Shown: one piece after another, positions 61,257 through 64,000 of the stretch
How positions within the stretch are numbered: the stretch's first letter is position 1
How the letters are laid out: every line of letters starts with the position of its first letter
Assembly (NCBI RefSeq): GCF_003367235.1
Contig: NZ_QRGP01000001.1
Coordinates: 186,001-250,000, forward strand
Length of the DNA stretch: 64,000 bases
Direction: 5' to 3'
From: Sphingorhabdus pulchriflava
GTDB lineage: Bacteria; Pseudomonadota; Alphaproteobacteria; Sphingomonadales; Sphingomonadaceae
The notes under the pieces: model-generated
Seen by the model: only the letters and a program-made list of their open reading frames with translations
The model's database searches: none
What the model was told of the DNA's origin: nothing
Program-made: the position numbers and the translations under genes

Positions 61257-61973
61257 ATGCTAAAAGCGATGACTATGGCGCCCAAGATACGCATCGCAAT
61301 TTATGACATGGACAAAACGGTCACGCGCCGCGCGACCTATAACGGCTTTCTGATGCATATGGCATGGTACAAATCACCCTGGCGATTGGCGCTCGTTCCG
61401 TTTCTGCCATTGGGATTGCTGCTTTACGCAGTTAAGTTTTGGGATCGCAGCCAGCTCAAGCAATTTGCTCAAACTCTGTTGGTTGGACGCAAAGTCCCTC
61501 GGGTGCAGTTCGCACGTCACCTTGAACGCCATGCTGATCTCGTCCTCGGTCGTAATGTCTATCAGGAAGCCAAATGGCGGATCGATGCCGAAAAGGCCGA
61601 AGGCTATCGGCATGTCATCGCCACCGCTTCCTACCGCCTGTATGTCGACGCGATTGCTTCACGGCTTGGTTTCGACGATGTTATCGCCACAGAATTGGCG
61701 ACTAGCGACAGCGGCCATGTGCTCGCGCGGATTGACGGTCATAATTGCTATGACGAAGCCAAGCTCGAAAGGGTGAAGGCGTGGATGGCAGCGGAAGGCC
61801 TCAGCCGCGAGCAATGCCAAATTCGCGCTTATTCCGACCATGTGTCCGATGCGCCGCTGCTCTCCTTCGCGGACGAAGCCTTTGCCACCAACCCGCACCC
61901 GCCGCTTGAGCGGCTGGCACGGGAGAAAGGGTGGCAAATATTGGATTGGCGCGATGGCGATCCTCAGACTTGA
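61257..61973 (+). CDS. HAD-IB family phosphatase
   Basis: A 238-residue HAD hydrolase. The catalytic DxDxT motif is AIYDMDKTVTRRATYNGFL (about 14-30), HVIATASYRLYVDAIASRLG has the motif II Ser/Thr, and YSDHVSDAPLLSFADEAFATNP the C-terminal acidic motif. A hydrophobic stretch, SPWRLALVPFLPLGLLLYAV, may associate with the membrane, as in HAD-IB relatives acting on phospholipid or amino acid phosphates. ATG at 61275 would omit six residues. Overlaps the convergent PLP gene by 10 nt. Confidence 0.85.
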   Translation: MLKAMTMAPKIRIAIYDMDKTVTRRATYNGFLMHMAWYKSPWRLALVPFLPLGLLLYAVKFWDRSQLKQFAQTLLVGRKVPRVQFARHLERHADLVLGRNVYQEAKWRIDAEKAEGYRHVIATASYRLYVDAIASRLGFDDVIATELATSDSGHVLARIDGHNCYDEAKLERVKAWMAAEGLSREQCQIRAYSDHVSDAPLLSFADEAFATNPHPPLERLAREKGWQILDWRDGDPQT

Positions 61974-63268
61974 TCAAGTGCCTGTTTGAAATCGGCGATC
62001 AGGTCGTCAGGGTCTTCGATACCGATCGAGACGCGCACCAGATTGTTGGTGATACCCAGCGCCTTTTTGCGCTCCTCCGGAACCGAAAGGTGGGTCATTG
62101 CTGCCGGGTGACTTGCAAGCGTTTCGGTGCCGCCGAGGCTTACCGCAAGCTTGGCAATCTTGAGTGCATCGAGGAAGCGGAAGCTTTCTTTCTCTCCACC
62201 CTTGATGAACACCGAAAAGGTTGAACCTGCGCCAGTACAGTGGCGGTTGTAGATATCCTGCTGCGCCTTGTCTTCGATCATGCCCAGATAGCCGAGACCG
62301 ACAACCTTCGGATGAGTTTTAAGGAAAGCACAGACCTTGGCTGCATTTTCCCCCGCGCGCGTCATCCGTAGTTCGAGCGTTTCGAGGCTGCGCAGCAGCA
62401 TCCAGGCGGTGTTGGGATCGCAGATTGTGCCGATGGTGTTGCGCATAGGGCGGATCGCATCAATCAGCGCTTGGGTACCACAAACCCCGCCTGCAACCAG
62501 ATCCGAATGGCCACCAGCATATTTGGTGAGGCTGTAGACCACCAGCTCCGCGCCCTGCTTGATGGGCTGCTGCCACAAGGGGCCGAGGAAGGTGTTGTCG
62601 ATGGCAATGGCGGGCTTTTGATCGCCTGGGAATGCGGCATCACGCGCGGCGCGGACGGCTTCGACATCTACCAAGGCATTGGTGGGGTTGGCGGGGCTTT
62701 CCAAGTAAACCAACGCAACCTTACCGCCCTTTTTCTTCGCCATCTTCTGCGCAGAGGCGAGGATCTTGTCGATCTCCTTGCGGCTGGCACCTGCGGGAAA
62801 GTCGACAAAGGAAACGCCAAAGCGTGAAAGGATGCGGGCGATCAGCGTTTCGGTTGCCGCATAGAGCGGGCCTGAATGGACGATCACGTCATTCTGGCTG
62901 ACCAGTGCGAGCAGCAAAGTCGCAATCGCCGACATACCGCTGGAAAAAACCAGCGCATCGTCCGCGCCATCCCAGACCGCCAGACGGTCTTCGAGGATTT
63001 CCTGATTGGGCCCGTTGAAACGCGAATAGACCAGACCATCGGCCGGGCCTTTGCGCTTTCCGGTGATATGTTCAAAAAAGCGCTTTCCCGCCGCTGCATT
63101 CTCGAATGCAAATGTCGAAGTCAGGAAGATCGGCGGCTTCAGCGCGCCTTCGGATAGCACCGGATCAAAGCCGTGCCCCATCATCAGTGTTGAAGGTTTG
63201 AGGGTACGTCCGCCGATTTTCTTGATCGGCGATTTGCCCTTGCGACGGGGCGTGGTGGCATCGGTCAT
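61964..63268 (-). CDS. Cystathionine gamma-synthase family PLP enzyme
   Basis: A 434-residue Cys/Met metabolism PLP-dependent protein. The PLP-lysine is in VVYSLTKYAGGHSDLVAGGV; PLP phosphate-binding segments include SSGMSAIATLLLALVSQNDV and FSRFNGPNQEILEDRLAVWD. The N-terminal ~28 residues are basic (RRKGKSPIKKIGGRTLKP), an extension seen in some alphaproteobacterial homologues. Could be a gamma-synthase, gamma-lyase or O-acylhomoserine sulfhydrylase; I cannot separate them here. Confidence 0.92.
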   Translation of the reverse strand: MTDATTPRRKGKSPIKKIGGRTLKPSTLMMGHGFDPVLSEGALKPPIFLTSTFAFENAAAGKRFFEHITGKRKGPADGLVYSRFNGPNQEILEDRLAVWDGADDALVFSSGMSAIATLLLALVSQNDVIVHSGPLYAATETLIARILSRFGVSFVDFPAGASRKEIDKILASAQKMAKKKGGKVALVYLESPANPTNALVDVEAVRAARDAAFPGDQKPAIAIDNTFLGPLWQQPIKQGAELVVYSLTKYAGGHSDLVAGGVCGTQALIDAIRPMRNTIGTICDPNTAWMLLRSLETLELRMTRAGENAAKVCAFLKTHPKVVGLGYLGMIEDKAQQDIYNRHCTGAGSTFSVFIKGGEKESFRFLDALKIAKLAVSLGGTETLASHPAAMTHLSVPEERKKALGITNNLVRVSIGIEDPDDLIADFKQALDQV

Positions 63269-63332
63269 GCGTCAATCTCCTAGACGCTGGCCTTAGCAAT
63301 ATTTGTTTCAATTGAAACTAAATTACACGTCT

Positions 63333-64000
63333 TTAGTGAAAGGTCGCGATAAACCAGACGACACCGACGATCAGCGGAACCCCGAACAGGTCGATGAGCA
63401 CCCCGGCACGCAGCATGCGGGGGAGGGCCACATGCCCGGTCGCCCATGCGATAGCATTGGGCCCGGTTCCCGAAGGCATCATGAAGCCCCAACTTGCGGC
63501 AATCGAGGCGCACATGGCAAGTAGCCACGGGTCCGAACCTGTCGCCGCGACCAGCCCCGCAATCACCGGCATCACGCCGCTGGCGGTGGCGACATTGCTT
63601 GCAAATTCGGTGATGAGAATGACGAGAGCGGTAACTGCCGCCGCGATGATAAGCGGATGCACACCAGCAAGTGGCTTGAGCGCCTCTCCGAGCCAATCGG
63701 CCAATCCCGATTCGCTGATGCCAGCTGCCAGTGCCAGACCTCCACCGAACATCATGATCACTGCCCAGGGCGCACGGTCGGCTTCTTTCCAGTTGAGAAG
63801 GGGCCGACCGCTGCCATCTGGGACGAGGAACAACAGCAGCGAGCAGGCGATGGCGATGGTGCCGTCCGTCACCGATCCCTTTGGAAGCATCACTTCAAGC
63901 TGGGGCTGCGCGAGCCAGAGCGCAATCGCCAGCAGGATGATCGGCAGTAACCGCTTTTCGGCAATCGTCCACGGCCCCTGCGTTCCAATCGCACTGCGTG
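63333..64000 (-). CDS. DASS/SLC13-family anion transporter, partial
   Basis: The minus-strand frame runs past the right edge of the window: reading from 64000 continues in frame into GPWTIAEKRLLPIILLAIAL and on to the stop at 63333, so this is the C-terminal part only (about 222 codons). Hydrophobic helices include AVIMMFGGGLALAAGISESG, LIIAAAVTALVILITEFASN VATASGVMPV (the SNT/TEFxSN-type sodium and substrate motif) and GFMMPSGTGPNAIAW. Sodium-coupled uptake of dicarboxylate or sulfate is expected for the family. Confidence 0.88.
   Translation of the reverse strand, partial: RSAIGTQGPWTIAEKRLLPIILLAIALWLAQPQLEVMLPKGSVTDGTIAIACSLLLFLVPDGSGRPLLNWKEADRAPWAVIMMFGGGLALAAGISESGLADWLGEALKPLAGVHPLIIAAAVTALVILITEFASNVATASGVMPVIAGLVAATGSDPWLLAMCASIAASWGFMMPSGTGPNAIAWATGHVALPRMLRAGVLIDLFGVPLIVGVVWFIATFH

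Noticed and set aside
1-64000. CRISPR arrays, tRNA or rRNA genes, insertion sequences
   Set aside because: None seen: no regularly spaced repeats, no cloverleaf sequence with a CCA-type end, no rRNA blocks, no transposase motifs.

Overview
The window looks like a chromosome segment from an alphaproteobacterium of the order Sphingomonadales (Sphingopyxis/Sphingorhabdus-like). The reasons are high GC, class I lysyl-tRNA synthetase, an UrcA-family protein, an STAS-MlaE transporter operon, alphaproteobacterial OmpA and GlnD, and a complete Rhodobacter-type gene transfer agent (GTA) cluster. I saw no tRNA or rRNA genes, CRISPR array, IS element or integrase. Taxonomy and gene names come from motif recognition by eye; no database was searched.

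Layout. 1-31300 is core metabolism and envelope: a partial circularly permuted ATP-grasp protein; GNAT, SixA-like and DinG-like genes; lysK-corA; a desaturase; a rhodanese; a DUF885 hydrolase; a 42-aa basic protein; a 2OG-Fe(II) oxygenase; an RcnB-like protein; an aroQ-accB-accC-dipeptidase run; thiS-thiG; an UrcA protein; a LytS/LytTR two-component pair; trmB; a diguanylate cyclase; metK-lnt; DedA and DUF2339 membrane proteins. 50900-64000 is again core: glnD, an acyl-CoA ligase, lgt, a MidA-like methyltransferase, an Mla-type lipid transport operon, a HAD phosphatase, a Cys/Met PLP enzyme and a partial anion transporter.

The centre, about 32090-49624, is a GTA cluster read left to right. 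It runs small terminase, large terminase, portal, DUF6127, prohead protease, capsid, an accessory fibre-like block, connector, head closure, DUF3168, major tail protein, gp10, tail chaperone, short tape measure, DUF2460 fusion, DUF2163, NlpC/P60 peptidase, tail hub and DUF2793. Most genes overlap by 1-4 nt, as expected for a translationally coupled operon. No replication, integration or lysis genes are present, which favours a GTA over a prophage.

The most unusual observation is in the portal gene (33970-36039). A normal HK97-type portal of about 375 residues is followed by a junction motif, Gly-rich repeats, a basic linker, an Ala-rich segment and a C-terminal DNA/RNA non-specific endonuclease-like toxin domain. 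One base after its stop lies an acidic protein resembling the YezG/DUF600 immunity family. The toxin tail and immunity gene are much less GC-rich than their surroundings, so a toxin-immunity cassette appears to have been added to a GTA structural gene.

Other notable points: an intrinsic terminator lies between the likely GTA promoter and the first gene (possible antitermination control); the gp12 homologue is enlarged by a TIM-barrel-like N-terminus while the hub protein is short; an antisense secreted-protein gene and a REP-like inverted repeat sit inside the operon; and possible regulatory hairpins or operators lie ahead of the rhodanese gene and metK.
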